Origin: Rikenella microfusus DSM 15922
GTDB taxonomy: Bacteria; Bacteroidota; Bacteroidia; Bacteroidales; Rikenellaceae
Direction: 5' to 3'
Length of the DNA: 64,000 nucleotides
Assembly (NCBI RefSeq): GCF_000427365.1
Contig: NZ_KE386488.1
Location: forward strand, 2,329,882-2,393,881
The notes beneath the pieces are model-generated. The model had not been told where the DNA came from. It did not search any database and saw only the letters and a program-made list of their open reading frames with translations. Position numbers and translations under genes: made by a program. This document shows, piece by piece, positions 34,467-42,011 of the stretch; positions within the stretch are counted from its first letter, which is position 1, and the number at the start of each line of letters is the position of its first letter.

Positions 34467-36197
34467 TTATTCCGCTGTTTGCCGTTCGACCATGCGGGCG
34501 AAAAGGCCGTTCCGTCTTTTCAGCTCTTCGGGCGTCCCCGTTTCGGCTACGCGGCCGTTTTCCAGTACGATTACTTTGTCGGCATTGGCTACCGTCCTCA
34601 TGCGGTGGGCGATGATCAGCACCGTTTTGTCGCGTACCAATTCGGCGATGGCCGCCTGTATCCGTGTCTCGTTCTCCACGTCGAGCGAAGCGGTCGCTTC
34701 GTCCAGCAGTACGATCGGGGCGTCTTTCAGCAGGGCGCGGGCGATGGAGATGCGCTGGCGTTCGCCGCCCGACAGCGTTTCGCCGTTTTCGCCGATGACC
34801 GTATCGTACCCCTGCGGCATCCGTTCCACGAACGTGTCGCATTGCGCCAGTCGGGCTGCCCGCACCACCTCTTCGTCGGAAGCGTCCCGCCGGCCGATGC
34901 GGATGTTGTCCTTAACCGACGCGTTGAATAGCACCACGTCCTGAAAAACGACCGAATAATTTTTCAGCAGGGTCTCCGGGTCGGTTCGGCCGATATCCCG
35001 GCCGCCGAGCCGGATTTGTCCCGACTGAATATCCCAGAACCGGGCGGCCAGCCGGGCGGCCGTGCTTTTGCCGCTTCCCGATGGGCCGACCAGCGCGGTG
35101 ATTTCGCCCTGGCGGGCCGTGAACGAAACGTCTTTCAGCACTTGTTTGCCCGACTCGTACGCAAAGGATACATGGTCGAATTCGATGTCGAATCCGTCCG
35201 GAGCGAACTCTGTCGTTCCCTGCTGGGCGGGGAGCGCTTCCATTTCGTTCATCCGGTCGATGCGTTTGTCAAGGTAGAACAGCGCGGCCAGGTTATTCAG
35301 CACTTCGTTTACCGGGCCGTAGATGCGCGAACCGATCACCATGAAAACCAGCCAGACGAACAGCTCCGTCTTCCCGGAGGCCAGCAGTCCGGCGCCGACG
35401 ATAACGACCGTGGCGAGGCCCAGTTTCAGGAAACTTTGCGCCCCGTTCACCAGTACGCCGGTCAGCAATTCGCCGCGCGTCAGCTCTTTTTCGTAGCGGT
35501 TGATGGCCGAGTCCAGTCCCGACAGGAAAGCCTCTTCCCGATTGTAGGATTTGATTTCCTGTACGGTGTCCAGCCCCTCCTGGATACATTCGGTCACGGC
35601 GCGTCTGTTCCGGTAGTTCGTGTCCACGTCGCGGCGCATCTTCTTTTTCGACAGCAGGATAGCCGCCAGAGCTAGCGGGACGACCCAGAAAAGGGCCAGA
35701 GACAACCGCCAGTCGTAGATGAACATCCCGGCAGCGATCAGCGCGATGCCGGCCAGCGAGGCGAACAATTGGGGAACGGCGTGCGAAAAGGTGTGCTCCA
35801 GGTCGGTACAGTCGTCCATGATCGTGGCCGTGAGGTCGGAAAGGTTCTTTTCGCCGAAAAAGGCCAGCGGCAGTTTGCGCAGCTTTTCGGCCAGCGAGAT
35901 GCGCCGTGCGGCGCTTTCGTCGTACACGGTCGTATAGGTGCTGCGGTACTGGAGAACGGCCGCGGCATACATGACCAGCATGAACGCGAGTCCGAGAAGC
36001 AGGTAGAAGACCGCGCCGTGCACGACGGAAGCGTCCGGGTCAAATACCGGGCGCAGGTAGTCGTCCAGGAAAAGGAATACGAACACGGCGGGCAGCATCA
36101 GCGCGAGGTCGAGCAGGGTGGTGAAAAATACCCCTTTGCAGAAATCCCTGGCCCCTTTTTCCGAAAGGGCGAAGCGTCGTTGTATCGTTTTAGGCAT
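34467..36197 (-). CDS. ABC exporter half-transporter (type IV, YbtQ/IrtB-like)
   Basis: The 576-residue protein has a six-helix membrane domain (about 20-310) and an ATPase domain with Walker A GPSGSGKST, signature LSGGERQR, and Walker B IVLLDEATASLD. Its start overlaps the end of the upstream ABC gene by 8 bases, so the two are translationally coupled and should form a heterodimer. Pairs of this sort resemble YbtPQ/IrtAB, which handle siderophores, but with a methyltransferase and TetR regulator next door export of a small molecule is equally possible. Confidence 0.9.
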   Translation of the reverse strand: MPKTIQRRFALSEKGARDFCKGVFFTTLLDLALMLPAVFVFLFLDDYLRPVFDPDASVVHGAVFYLLLGLAFMLVMYAAAVLQYRSTYTTVYDESAARRISLAEKLRKLPLAFFGEKNLSDLTATIMDDCTDLEHTFSHAVPQLFASLAGIALIAAGMFIYDWRLSLALFWVVPLALAAILLSKKKMRRDVDTNYRNRRAVTECIQEGLDTVQEIKSYNREEAFLSGLDSAINRYEKELTRGELLTGVLVNGAQSFLKLGLATVVIVGAGLLASGKTELFVWLVFMVIGSRIYGPVNEVLNNLAALFYLDKRIDRMNEMEALPAQQGTTEFAPDGFDIEFDHVSFAYESGKQVLKDVSFTARQGEITALVGPSGSGKSTAARLAARFWDIQSGQIRLGGRDIGRTDPETLLKNYSVVFQDVVLFNASVKDNIRIGRRDASDEEVVRAARLAQCDTFVERMPQGYDTVIGENGETLSGGERQRISIARALLKDAPIVLLDEATASLDVENETRIQAAIAELVRDKTVLIIAHRMRTVANADKVIVLENGRVAETGTPEELKRRNGLFARMVERQTAE

Positions 36198-37965
36198 GAC
36201 AGGCCTCCTTTCCGATGGTCCAGCGGGCCGATTGCCGGTATTCGTTCCACATATGGCTGTAAATTCCGTTTCGCTGCGATAGTTCTTTGTGCGTGCCCTG
36301 TTCGGCGATGCGTCCCTTGTCGATCACGAGGATGCGGTCGGCATCGGTGACGCTTGTCAGCCTGTGCGCGATCATCAGTACGGTTTTCCCCTTGGTCAGT
36401 TCGCTGAGGGCGCGGTGGAGCAGGTGTTCGTTTTCGGGATCGGCGAAAGCCGTAGCCTCGTCCAGCACCACGATCGGCGCGTTTTTCAGAATGGCCCGCG
36501 CCAGGACGATGCGTTGCTGTTCGCCTCCCGACAGATAGATCCCCTCCGTGCCGATGCGGGTATTCAGTCCTTGCGGCAGTTTGTCGATGATCTCCCGGCA
36601 CTGGGCGAGGTCTGCGGCCCGTTCTACCGCTTCCAGGGTAGCGTCGGGGCTGCCGTAACGGATATTCTCGAACAGGGTGGTTTTGAAGAGTTTCGTGTTC
36701 TGGAATACGAAAGAGACGTGCCGCATCAGTTGCTGCGGGTCGATGTCGCGTACGTCCGTGCCGCCGATCCTCACCGTGCCTTCGTCCGCGTCCCAGAAAC
36801 GGGGGATGAGCCGGGCGATGGTCGTTTTGCCGCTGCCGGAGGCTCCGACCAGAGCGAAGGTGGCGCCTTGCGGGATACTGAAACTTACCCCGTCCACCGC
36901 TTTCTGGGCAGTGCCGGGATAGCGGAACGAGACGTTGTCGAACCGGATGTCGAAACCGCATACCGGTTTCGGCACGGAGGGGGAGGGCAGTGCGGCGAAT
37001 TCGGTCAGTTCGTCGAGCCGTCCGATCGCTTCGCCGGCCTGGCCGAGGGCCTGGTTCAGATACATGCTTTTCATGATGCTTTGCGAAAATACGGGGGTCA
37101 CGAGGACGAACAGGAAAAAGTCGAGCAACACCGGCACATAGTCGCCCGACCGTCCGATCGTGAGGATCGCCACGGGGACCAGTACGAACACGAAACTATT
37201 GATAATGACCGTATAGGCGGACATCGGCTTTTCCCACAGACGGGTATAACCGAACACCATTTCGTTGTAGTTCATGATGCTCCGGTGGAAATTCTTGAAC
37301 GAGAAGATGGTCTGCTGGAATACCTTGACCACCGGAATACCCCGCACGTATTCGACGGCTTCGGTGTTCATTTCTTCGAGGGCGGTCATGTAGCTTTTCA
37401 TGAATTGCCGTCCTTTGTTTCCCATCATGAAGGCCATCAGCGCCATCGAGACGATGACCGGGACGAGGCTGGCCAGGCCCAGCCGCCAGTCGAATACGAA
37501 GATCAGCACGAGGGCCGTCAGCGGTACGAGAAAAGCGGCGGCCAGGTCGGGCATCTGGTGGGCGAGGAAACTGTGCGTGATGCCGGCGTTGTCGTCGATG
37601 ACTTTGCGGATGCGGCCGCTGGTAACGGTATCGAAGAATCCGAGCGGCATTCGCACGATTTTCCGCATGGCTTCGCGCCGCAGGTTCGATTCGACTCGGA
37701 AGGCGGCCAGGTGCGAGCACATCAGCGCCGCGAAGTAGAGAGCGACGCTTCCGACGGCAGTCCCGGCCGTCCACCAGGCGAGCCTGACGGTCAAGTCCGG
37801 ATCGGCGGGCAGGCCGCCGGAGGCGAACAGTCCGCGCACGATCAGCCAGATCAGGACGAACGGAGCCATACCGGTCAGCGCGCTGAGCGCCGACAGGAAC
37901 ATGGACAACGGAATGAGCGCCTGGCGTTCGCCGGCGTATTGCCGTAATCGTTTGAGTGTGTACAT
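36190..37965 (-). CDS. ABC exporter half-transporter (type IV, YbtP/IrtA-like)
   Basis: The 591-residue protein has six membrane helices (about 15-320) and an ATPase domain with GASGSGKTT, LSGGEQQR and IVVLDEATAFADPENE; the FADPENE form after Walker B is typical of the YbtP/IrtA side of heterodimers. Catalytic Glu is present. It overlaps the partner gene by 8 bases and starts 65 bases after the methyltransferase gene, forming a methyltransferase-ABC-ABC operon. The substrate is unknown. Confidence 0.9.
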   Translation of the reverse strand: MYTLKRLRQYAGERQALIPLSMFLSALSALTGMAPFVLIWLIVRGLFASGGLPADPDLTVRLAWWTAGTAVGSVALYFAALMCSHLAAFRVESNLRREAMRKIVRMPLGFFDTVTSGRIRKVIDDNAGITHSFLAHQMPDLAAAFLVPLTALVLIFVFDWRLGLASLVPVIVSMALMAFMMGNKGRQFMKSYMTALEEMNTEAVEYVRGIPVVKVFQQTIFSFKNFHRSIMNYNEMVFGYTRLWEKPMSAYTVIINSFVFVLVPVAILTIGRSGDYVPVLLDFFLFVLVTPVFSQSIMKSMYLNQALGQAGEAIGRLDELTEFAALPSPSVPKPVCGFDIRFDNVSFRYPGTAQKAVDGVSFSIPQGATFALVGASGSGKTTIARLIPRFWDADEGTVRIGGTDVRDIDPQQLMRHVSFVFQNTKLFKTTLFENIRYGSPDATLEAVERAADLAQCREIIDKLPQGLNTRIGTEGIYLSGGEQQRIVLARAILKNAPIVVLDEATAFADPENEHLLHRALSELTKGKTVLMIAHRLTSVTDADRILVIDKGRIAEQGTHKELSQRNGIYSHMWNEYRQSARWTIGKEACHA

Positions 37966-38030
37966 GGGTTTGTTTTTTTAGGGTTATTCCAGTGGTGTTC
38001 CGGTTCGGCAAGTGCGTTCCGGGAAGAAGG

Positions 38031-38852
38031 TCATTCCCGTATTCGATAACCCAGCATCGAACTGAATTGTTTGCTCAGACCGGGCAGCAGGCCCAGCAGT
38101 CTGCCGCCGATGCCCCACCGCCGGGGGAAAAATCTTTGGTAGATGCCCTGTTCGATCAGTGTCAGCCGGGGTTCGCGGCGTTCGATATCGTGCCCGTCGC
38201 CGATGCCGGAGCGGATGCGGGCTTCGTGCCCTCTCAGCGAGTCGGGCTTGAGGTGTTTCGAGCGGGCGAGCATCGGGCCGCAGACGTCGAACCAGACCTC
38301 TCCGCCTCCGAACCGGTCGGCCAGCCGACCGAGCAGTTGCCAGACCTGCTCTTCGCGGAAATACATGAGCACGCCTTCGATGACGAAGATGAATTCGCCG
38401 TCCGGGTATTGTTCCCGCAGATCGTCCATCCATCCGGTGTCGAGCAGCGATCCGGCCAGATAGCGGTCTGCGTCGGGTTCCGGGAGCAGCTCGCGGCGCA
38501 GGTCGATCACCTCCGGCAAATCCATTTCGACGAAGAGCGCGTTGCCGCGCTCCGCGATGCGCTGGTAGCGGGTATCCAGCCCGCAGCCGACGTTTACGAC
38601 GACGGGACGTCGTCGCTCTGCGATGAAACGGCGGACGGCGTCGTCGAAATATCGCCCCCGTACGACGCATCCGACAGCGCTCAGCTTCGCGCCGTCGAGA
38701 CGCGAGAAGTCGTAGTCGATACGTTCCACCAGCCGTCCGGCTTCGGGGTCGCGCAGGATGGCATCTTTGCGGCCGCTCTCTTTCGCCCGCATGTAGAGCG
38801 GAATCAGGAGGGTCTCGGCCACGATGTTTTCGAATGTGTATTTCTTTTTCAT
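38031..38852 (-). CDS. Class I SAM-dependent methyltransferase (TcmP/leucine carboxyl methyltransferase-like)
   Basis: The 273-residue protein has the SAM-binding VVVNVGCGLDTRYQRI (about 84-99), ALFVEMDLPEVIDLRRELL and FVIEGVLMYFREEQV, matching the LCMT/PPM1/TcmP family that O-methylates carboxyl or hydroxyl groups of small molecules and proteins. It is cytoplasmic. It lies between a TetR gene and two ABC exporter genes on the same strand, suggesting that a methylated compound is exported or that resistance by modification is involved. A candidate TetR operator lies 29 bases before its start. Confidence 0.88.
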   Translation of the reverse strand: MKKKYTFENIVAETLLIPLYMRAKESGRKDAILRDPEAGRLVERIDYDFSRLDGAKLSAVGCVVRGRYFDDAVRRFIAERRRPVVVNVGCGLDTRYQRIAERGNALFVEMDLPEVIDLRRELLPEPDADRYLAGSLLDTGWMDDLREQYPDGEFIFVIEGVLMYFREEQVWQLLGRLADRFGGGEVWFDVCGPMLARSKHLKPDSLRGHEARIRSGIGDGHDIERREPRLTLIEQGIYQRFFPRRWGIGGRLLGLLPGLSKQFSSMLGYRIRE

Positions 38853-38880
38853 GATCGGTTGAATTGAAGCGTTTCAATAG

Positions 38881-38893
38881 CGAACGATGTTCG
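38881..38893. promoter_or_regulatory. Candidate TetR operator before the methyltransferase-ABC operon
   Basis: CGAACGATGTTCG has perfect 5-base arms (CGAAC/GTTCG) and matches GCGAACATTGTTC in front of tetR (39554-39566). It lies between a TTTG and a TATTGAAA on the minus strand, the expected place for a repressor. Confidence 0.6.
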
Positions 38894-38900
38894 GGTTTGT

Positions 38901-38936
38901 TCAAAAAAAGAGGGAGGCGTTCGCCTCCCTCTTTTT
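38901..38936. terminator. Terminator between tetR and the methyltransferase gene
   Basis: GAGGGAGGCG and CGCCTCCCTC pair around TT with A and T tracts on both sides. It overlaps the tetR stop region, so tetR and the methyltransferase operon have separate transcripts. Confidence 0.85.
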
Positions 38937-39544
38937 CAGGTTCCGGTCAGGCACCGCCAGCCGGCGAACTCGAACCGGAAGTATTCTCCGAAGAACTCCC
39001 GTACTTCTTTCCGGCTGAGGTCGTGGGTGACGATCTCGCCCAGCACGCTGACCGTCCAGGAACACAGGACGTGGAGGAAAAAGGGGGAAATGTCGTTGGC
39101 GCCGGGATAATGTTTTTTCTCGATTTCCATGTAGTTGCGGCTTACGCGGGTCAGATAGTCGGCGAAAGCGTCGCGGAATCCGGCGGCCGACGATCCTTCG
39201 GAATGGCAGAGCAACAGTTTCAGTTCCGTCCTGTACCGGTCGATCAGGTCGATATACCGGTCGATGACCGTTTCGTCGTGCCCGAAAGGGGAGAGGCGGT
39301 TGAGGGCGACTTTGTCTTCGGTGTGCTGCCGGGCGATGAAATCGAACAACTCTTCCTGGGCGGGGATGACGACGGCCCGGTAGAGTTCGTCTTTGTTCCG
39401 GAAGTAGTTGTATATGTTGCTCAGGCCTACGCCGGCCCTGCGGGCGATGCCCCGCATCGAGGCGTCTTTGAAACCCCGTCCGGAGAATTCCCGTCGCGCC
39501 GCTTGCAGGATCGCCTGGTATTTATCGTCTTTGAGCATCCGCAT
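38936..39544 (-). CDS. TetR family transcriptional repressor
   Basis: The 202-residue protein has an N-terminal TetR helix-turn-helix (about 8-55: AILQAARREFSGRGFKDASMRGIARRAGVGLSNIYNYFRNKDELY) and a helical ligand-binding C-terminus. It is followed by a terminator and then the methyltransferase-ABC-ABC operon, which it probably represses until its ligand (perhaps the exported compound) binds. The palindrome GAACATTGTTC just upstream of its own start and the related one before the methyltransferase gene are likely binding sites. A second in-frame ATG two codons in (39538) is possible. Confidence 0.92.
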   Translation of the reverse strand: MRMLKDDKYQAILQAARREFSGRGFKDASMRGIARRAGVGLSNIYNYFRNKDELYRAVVIPAQEELFDFIARQHTEDKVALNRLSPFGHDETVIDRYIDLIDRYRTELKLLLCHSEGSSAAGFRDAFADYLTRVSRNYMEIEKKHYPGANDISPFFLHVLCSWTVSVLGEIVTHDLSRKEVREFFGEYFRFEFAGWRCLTGT

Positions 39545-39554
39545 GTCTTATGGC

Positions 39555-39565
39555 GAACATTGTTC
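39555..39565. promoter_or_regulatory. Candidate TetR operator before tetR
   Basis: GAACATTGTTC is a perfect 11-bp inverted repeat with central T, lying 10 bases before the tetR start and 11 bases after a perfect minus-strand -7 element TACATTTG (39577-39584). It shares GCGAAC-x2-TGTTC with the palindrome at 38881-38893. Confidence 0.6.
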
Positions 39566-39576
39566 TTTAATCGATA

Positions 39577-39584
39577 CAAATGTA
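39577..39584 (-). promoter_or_regulatory. -7 promoter element TACATTTG of tetR
   Basis: Perfect TAnnTTTG on the minus strand, 32 bases before the tetR start, with the candidate operator just downstream. Confidence 0.6.
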
Positions 39585-39724
39585 TGGCGGGCCACGGGCG
39601 CCGGCAATCCCCATTATTGGGGATTTTCCGGTCTGCGGCTCATCACCGGTACGATGCGCGGGATCTGTTCCGGCCGAGCAGCTGCTGATACGGAAGCTGA
39701 TCGGAGCGGATAACGATTAATTGT

Positions 39725-39732
39725 TATCTTTG
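39725..39732 (+). promoter_or_regulatory. -7 promoter element TATCTTTG of the first cobalamin riboswitch transcript
   Basis: Perfect TAnnTTTG just before the riboswitch; the same box occurs at 41749-41756 before the second riboswitch. Confidence 0.7.
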
Positions 39733-39740
39733 CGCCCGAA

Positions 39741-39918
39741 TCGGTTCCGGAAGGGACATTCGTCCCCGACGGATGAAAAGGGAACCGGGTGCGACTCCCG
39801 GACAGTCCCGCTGCTGTGAAGCTCCGTTCGACTTTTCCGTCCGGTCTTTTCGCCACTGGCTTCCGCACGGGCCGGGAAGGCGTCGGGAAAGGGAGTCAGT
39901 CAGAAGACCTGCCGTTCA
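39741..39918 (+). ncRNA. Cobalamin riboswitch controlling the ThrE-type exporter
   Basis: The element shows the standard order of B12 aptamer landmarks: GGAAGGGAC, ACCGGGTGCGACTCCCGGAC, AGTCCCGCTGCTGTGAA, the B12-box-like CGCCACTGGC, GGGAAGGCGTCGGGAAAGG, and AGTCAGAAGACCTGCC at the 3' side. It begins directly after a TATCTTTG promoter and lies about 180 bases before the ThrE-like gene with no other gene between. Bound adenosylcobalamin would be expected to lower expression. Confidence 0.92.
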
Positions 39919-40099
39919 TCAAAGGCCGTTCTTTGCTCGTGGATTAAGCGGGGACGGAGCGAAGACATTTGATTTTCAGTTTTGCAAAAAGAAAGACAGA
40001 CCGGAGGCGGAGGAGCGCCGGTGTACCGTTCGTGTCCGCCGGCTTTTCCGGAAACGGGTGCCTGTACGGCCTCCGTACCTTGGGCCTGAATAAAAAGAG

Positions 40100-41503
40100 A
40101 TGGCGATGGAGATTACGCAACAAGATTCCGAAAAACTTCTGCACCGCAAGCTCGACCTGTTGCTCAGGACGGGCAAACTGTTGATGGAAAGCGCCGCGGA
40201 CACGAGCCGCATCATGCGCAACATGAAACGCACGGCCGCTTATCTGGGTCTGCCGGAAGAACACCTGCATATCTACATCAATTACAACATGCTGATGGTC
40301 AATCTGGGGGACGAGGAGCACTCGTTTTCCAAGTTCCAGCGTTGCGAGAAGCACGGCATCAACATGACTGCCATCTCGGCGATCAGCAAACTCTCCTGGA
40401 GGGCGATCCGCGAGGATTATTCGCTCGAAAGATACGAAGAGGAGCTGGAAAATATCCGTACCCGCAAGCGTAACTATACGCCGTGGCAGGTGGCGGTCGG
40501 GGCCGGGTTCGCCTGCGGCGGTTTCTGCATCCAGTTCGGTTGCGACTGGCCGGCCTTTTTTTACGCTTCGATAGCCGCCATTCTGGGATTCCGTGTGCGG
40601 GCCGTGCTCAACGATTTGGGTTCCAACCATTATGTGAATATCGCGGCCGCCGCTTTCGTCGCCACGCTGCTGGCATGGGCCTCGGCATTCCTCTCGACGG
40701 CCCAGTGGCCGGGAGCGCTGGGAGCTGTGCTCCATTCCGACACGCCGTGGCATCCGTTGCTCGCCTGCGCCCTGTTTATCGTCCCCGGCGTGCCGCTGAT
40801 CAATTTCGTCAGCGACATGCTCGACAACTATGTGCAGGTGGGGATTACGCGGGCGGTCAATACGTTGTTGATCGTCGTGGCGATGGCTTTCGGCATCGCG
40901 TTGGCCATCCGGGTCTGCGGTATCGACAACTTCGTGAAAGACCTGAGCATCACCCCTCATCATACGTACCTCGAATTCGCTGTGGCGGCCGCTATATCGG
41001 CCATGGGTTTCTCCATGATATTCAATATCCCCCGACGTCTGCTCTGGGTGGTCGCCATCGGCGGGATCATCGCCGTTTGTACGCGGAATTTCGTGAACCT
41101 CGGACCCAGCAACAACAATATCGGCCTGGACTGGGGGCCGGTGATCGGTTCTTTGGTCGGTTCGGCCCTGATCAGTATCATCGTGACGCGGCTGGTCCAT
41201 CAGTTCCGCACGCCGCACCATTGCCTGTCCATCCCCAGCGTCATCCCAATGATTCCCGGCGTGCTGATGTACCGCGCGCTGTTCGCTTTTATCGATATGC
41301 GCGGCGTGGTGGGCGAAGTGACCGTGGCCATGAACAATGCCATCCAGGCGTCGCTGATGATTCTCTGCATCGCGATCGGCGTGGCGATTCCGAATATTTT
41401 CGCCCGCCGCTGGATTACGCCCAAACGCCGGAAACAACTGAAGCAAATGATCGAAGAGAGGCGCCTGCGCGGCAAGTTCGTCGATCTGACGAATATCGGT
41501 TAA
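40100..41503 (+). CDS. Threonine/serine exporter (ThrE) family protein under cobalamin control
   Basis: The 467-residue protein has a hydrophilic N-terminal region (1-130) of the DUF1212 part (LMESAADTSRIMRNMKRTAAYLG), followed by about ten membrane helices split into two five-helix blocks (about 135-280 and 305-440), the ThrE plus ThrE_2 arrangement in one chain. The second block has HHCLSIPSVIPMIPGVLMYRALF, a strong ThrE_2 signature. ThrE exports threonine and serine with proton antiport. The cobalamin riboswitch upstream suggests that B12 or a B12-derived need controls it, which is not a usual setting for this family. The start ATGGCGATGG could be either ATG. Confidence 0.9.
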   Translation: MAMEITQQDSEKLLHRKLDLLLRTGKLLMESAADTSRIMRNMKRTAAYLGLPEEHLHIYINYNMLMVNLGDEEHSFSKFQRCEKHGINMTAISAISKLSWRAIREDYSLERYEEELENIRTRKRNYTPWQVAVGAGFACGGFCIQFGCDWPAFFYASIAAILGFRVRAVLNDLGSNHYVNIAAAAFVATLLAWASAFLSTAQWPGALGAVLHSDTPWHPLLACALFIVPGVPLINFVSDMLDNYVQVGITRAVNTLLIVVAMAFGIALAIRVCGIDNFVKDLSITPHHTYLEFAVAAAISAMGFSMIFNIPRRLLWVVAIGGIIAVCTRNFVNLGPSNNNIGLDWGPVIGSLVGSALISIIVTRLVHQFRTPHHCLSIPSVIPMIPGVLMYRALFAFIDMRGVVGEVTVAMNNAIQASLMILCIAIGVAIPNIFARRWITPKRRKQLKQMIEERRLRGKFVDLTNIG

Positions 41504-41568
41504 AGGGCCGGTTTCGGTGCGGTCGTTGCGCCGGACAAAACGTCGGACTGTATTCCTTTTCGGCTGTC

Positions 41569-41603
41569 GCTCCGGTACGGTTTTCGTGCCGGAGCGTTCT
41601 TTT
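41569..41603 (+). terminator. Terminator of the ThrE-like gene
   Basis: GCTCCGGTACG pairs with CGTGCCGGAGC, followed by GTTCTTTTT. Confidence 0.8.
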
Positions 41604-41748
41604 TCCGCGATTGCTGCGATTTTAGGTGTCGTGTCCTTTGCGGCCTGGGATCCGTCGGGGCTGTTGCCGGATGCCGCGCTCGGATCGGTTTTGCGGGGCC
41701 GGTCGAGTTTTGTGTAAAATCGTATGGCAGGTGCCGATGTTTTTTACC

Positions 41749-41756
41749 TATCTTTG
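41749..41756 (+). promoter_or_regulatory. -7 promoter element TATCTTTG of the second riboswitch transcript
   Basis: Perfect TAnnTTTG, at nearly the same distance from the riboswitch start as at 39725-39732. Confidence 0.7.
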
Positions 41757-41762
41757 CACCCG

Positions 41763-41945
41763 AACTGGTTCCGGAAGGGATATTTCGTCCCCGACGGATG
41801 AAAAGGGAACCGGGTGCGACTCCCGGACAGTCCCGCTGCTGTGAAACTCCGTTCGACTTTTCCGTCCGATCTTTTCGCCACTGGCTCCCGATGAGCCGGG
41901 AAGGCGTCGGGAAAGGGAGTCAGTCAGAAGACCTGCCGTTCATCA
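41763..41945 (+). ncRNA. Cobalamin riboswitch controlling nrdAB
   Basis: Same landmarks as the element at 39741-39918: ACCGGGTGCGACTCCCGGAC, AGTCCCGCTGCTGTGAA, CGCCACTGGC, GGGAAGGCGTCGGGAAAGG, AGTCAGAAGACCTGCC. Long stretches are identical between the two, with differences mainly in one peripheral helix (CTTCCGCACGGGCC versus CTCCCGATGAGCC). It ends about 65 bases before nrdA. B12-dependent repression of a B12-independent ribonucleotide reductase is known from other bacteria. Confidence 0.93.
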
Positions 41946-42011
41946 AAGGCCGTCGCCGCTCGTGGGTTAGGGCGATGGTTCGAAACGATTGTTACCGTTA
42001 AAATACACCCG

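Noticed and set aside
36289-37947. 552-codon plus-strand frame over an ABC transporter gene
   Set aside because: Antisense of a gene with Walker A, signature and Walker B motifs; composition heavy in His/Asp/Glu as expected for a shadow.
38881-38936. Cotranscription of tetR with the methyltransferase operon
   Set aside because: A strong hairpin terminator lies between them and a separate operator-like site follows it.
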